From a bacterium (GTDB lineage Bacteria > Thermosulfidibacterota > Thermosulfidibacteria > Thermosulfidibacterales > JALWSI01), in the NCBI GenBank assembly GCA_027080315.1, contig JALWSI010000166.1:1-16280 (forward strand): a DNA stretch of 16,280 nucleotides, read 5' to 3'. The notes under the pieces were generated by a model. It worked only from the letters and a program-made list of their open reading frames with translations, did not search any database and had not been told where the DNA came from. Position 1 is the stretch's first letter; every line of letters starts with the position of its first letter. The translations under genes and the position numbers were made by a program. Shown in pieces: positions 16,029 through 16,280 of this stretch.

Positions 16029-16280
16029 CTAGTACCCTACACGATAACTTGGCAGGTTAGCGCATTGAGCAATCCAGATGACCTGAGCAGCATCTTGGGC
16101 ACCAGCCCAAAGGCAAGTTTCACCTTCAACCAGGCCAAGTGAGCAACTGAAACAGCCGAAAGAGAATTGAGACGGACCCCATAGGCAAGACAGTTTTTGT
16201 GTCAGTTTAAGATACACCCAAGTTCTACCAACCACCATTATTATGCCACACACACCAACCACGATTGGGATGTATATGCT
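16029..16280 (-). CDS. Possible Cys-rich membrane protein, C-terminal fragment (uncertain)
   Basis: An open frame runs from the right edge to TAG 16029-16031 (83 residues), so any start lies outside the window. Not recognised. It has one hydrophobic stretch (IPIVVGVCGIIMVVG) followed by a Cys-rich tail (CLWGPSQFSFGCFSCSLGLVEGETCLW, and a later Cys; seven in all). Codon choice (GGT, GCT and GTT rich) differs from the neighbouring genes, which could mean transfer or that it is not coding. There is no start codon or ribosome-binding site to test. The unbroken 83 codons and the membrane segment argue mildly for a real gene. Confidence 0.35.
   Translation of the reverse strand, partial: SIYIPIVVGVCGIIMVVGRTWVYLKLTQKLSCLWGPSQFSFGCFSCSLGLVEGETCLWAGAQDAAQVIWIAQCANLPSYRVGY

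Overview
This window looks like chromosomal DNA from an anaerobic, probably thermophilic bacterium. Arg AGA/AGG and Ile ATA codons are common, GC content is intermediate, several genes start with GTG or TTG, and a SPASM radical-SAM protein of the alternative haem pathway is present. A sulfate-reducer-like lineage (Desulfobacterota, Thermodesulfobacteriota or a relative) fits, but this is inference and the sequence does not settle it.

Layout. On the + strand, positions 1-204 hold the tail of a radical-SAM/SPASM haem-pathway protein, followed by a hairpin. Positions 467-2002 encode a 511-aa membrane-anchored protein of unknown function. A strong, near-symmetric terminator at 2008-2031 serves both this gene and the converging glnA. 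Everything after that is on the - strand. Read in the direction of transcription: a partial Cys-rich ORF at the right edge (weak), an Sfp/EntD-type phosphopantetheinyl transferase, then an operon of propionyl-CoA carboxylase carboxyltransferase, biotin carboxylase, biotin carrier protein, methylmalonyl-CoA mutase large subunit and a small Sm-like protein. A NifA-type sigma54 activator follows, then glnB (PII), amt1, amt2, a class-I glutamine amidotransferase and glnA.

How the parts work together. The carboxylase subunits and the mutase form most of the propionyl-CoA to methylmalonyl-CoA to succinyl-CoA route. The epimerase and the B12-binding mutase subunit are not in the window. The nitrogen block imports ammonium (two Amt proteins), senses nitrogen status (PII with Tyr51) and fixes ammonium into glutamine (GS-I with a Tyr398 adenylylation site). 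Two textbook sigma54 promoters sharing TGGCACG-N4-TTGCT drive glnB-amt1 and amt2-GATase-glnA, and the gene immediately upstream encodes a GAF-AAA-Fis NifA-like activator. No nitrogenase gene is present.

The least ordinary material is regulatory: a perfect 16-bp palindrome in the glnB leader, interlocked inverted repeats upstream of it, two mutually exclusive stems in the amt2 leader, and a hairpin that fills the GATase-glnA gap next to the glnA ribosome-binding site. The small Sm-like protein between the mutase and nifA genes is the most interesting coding feature.
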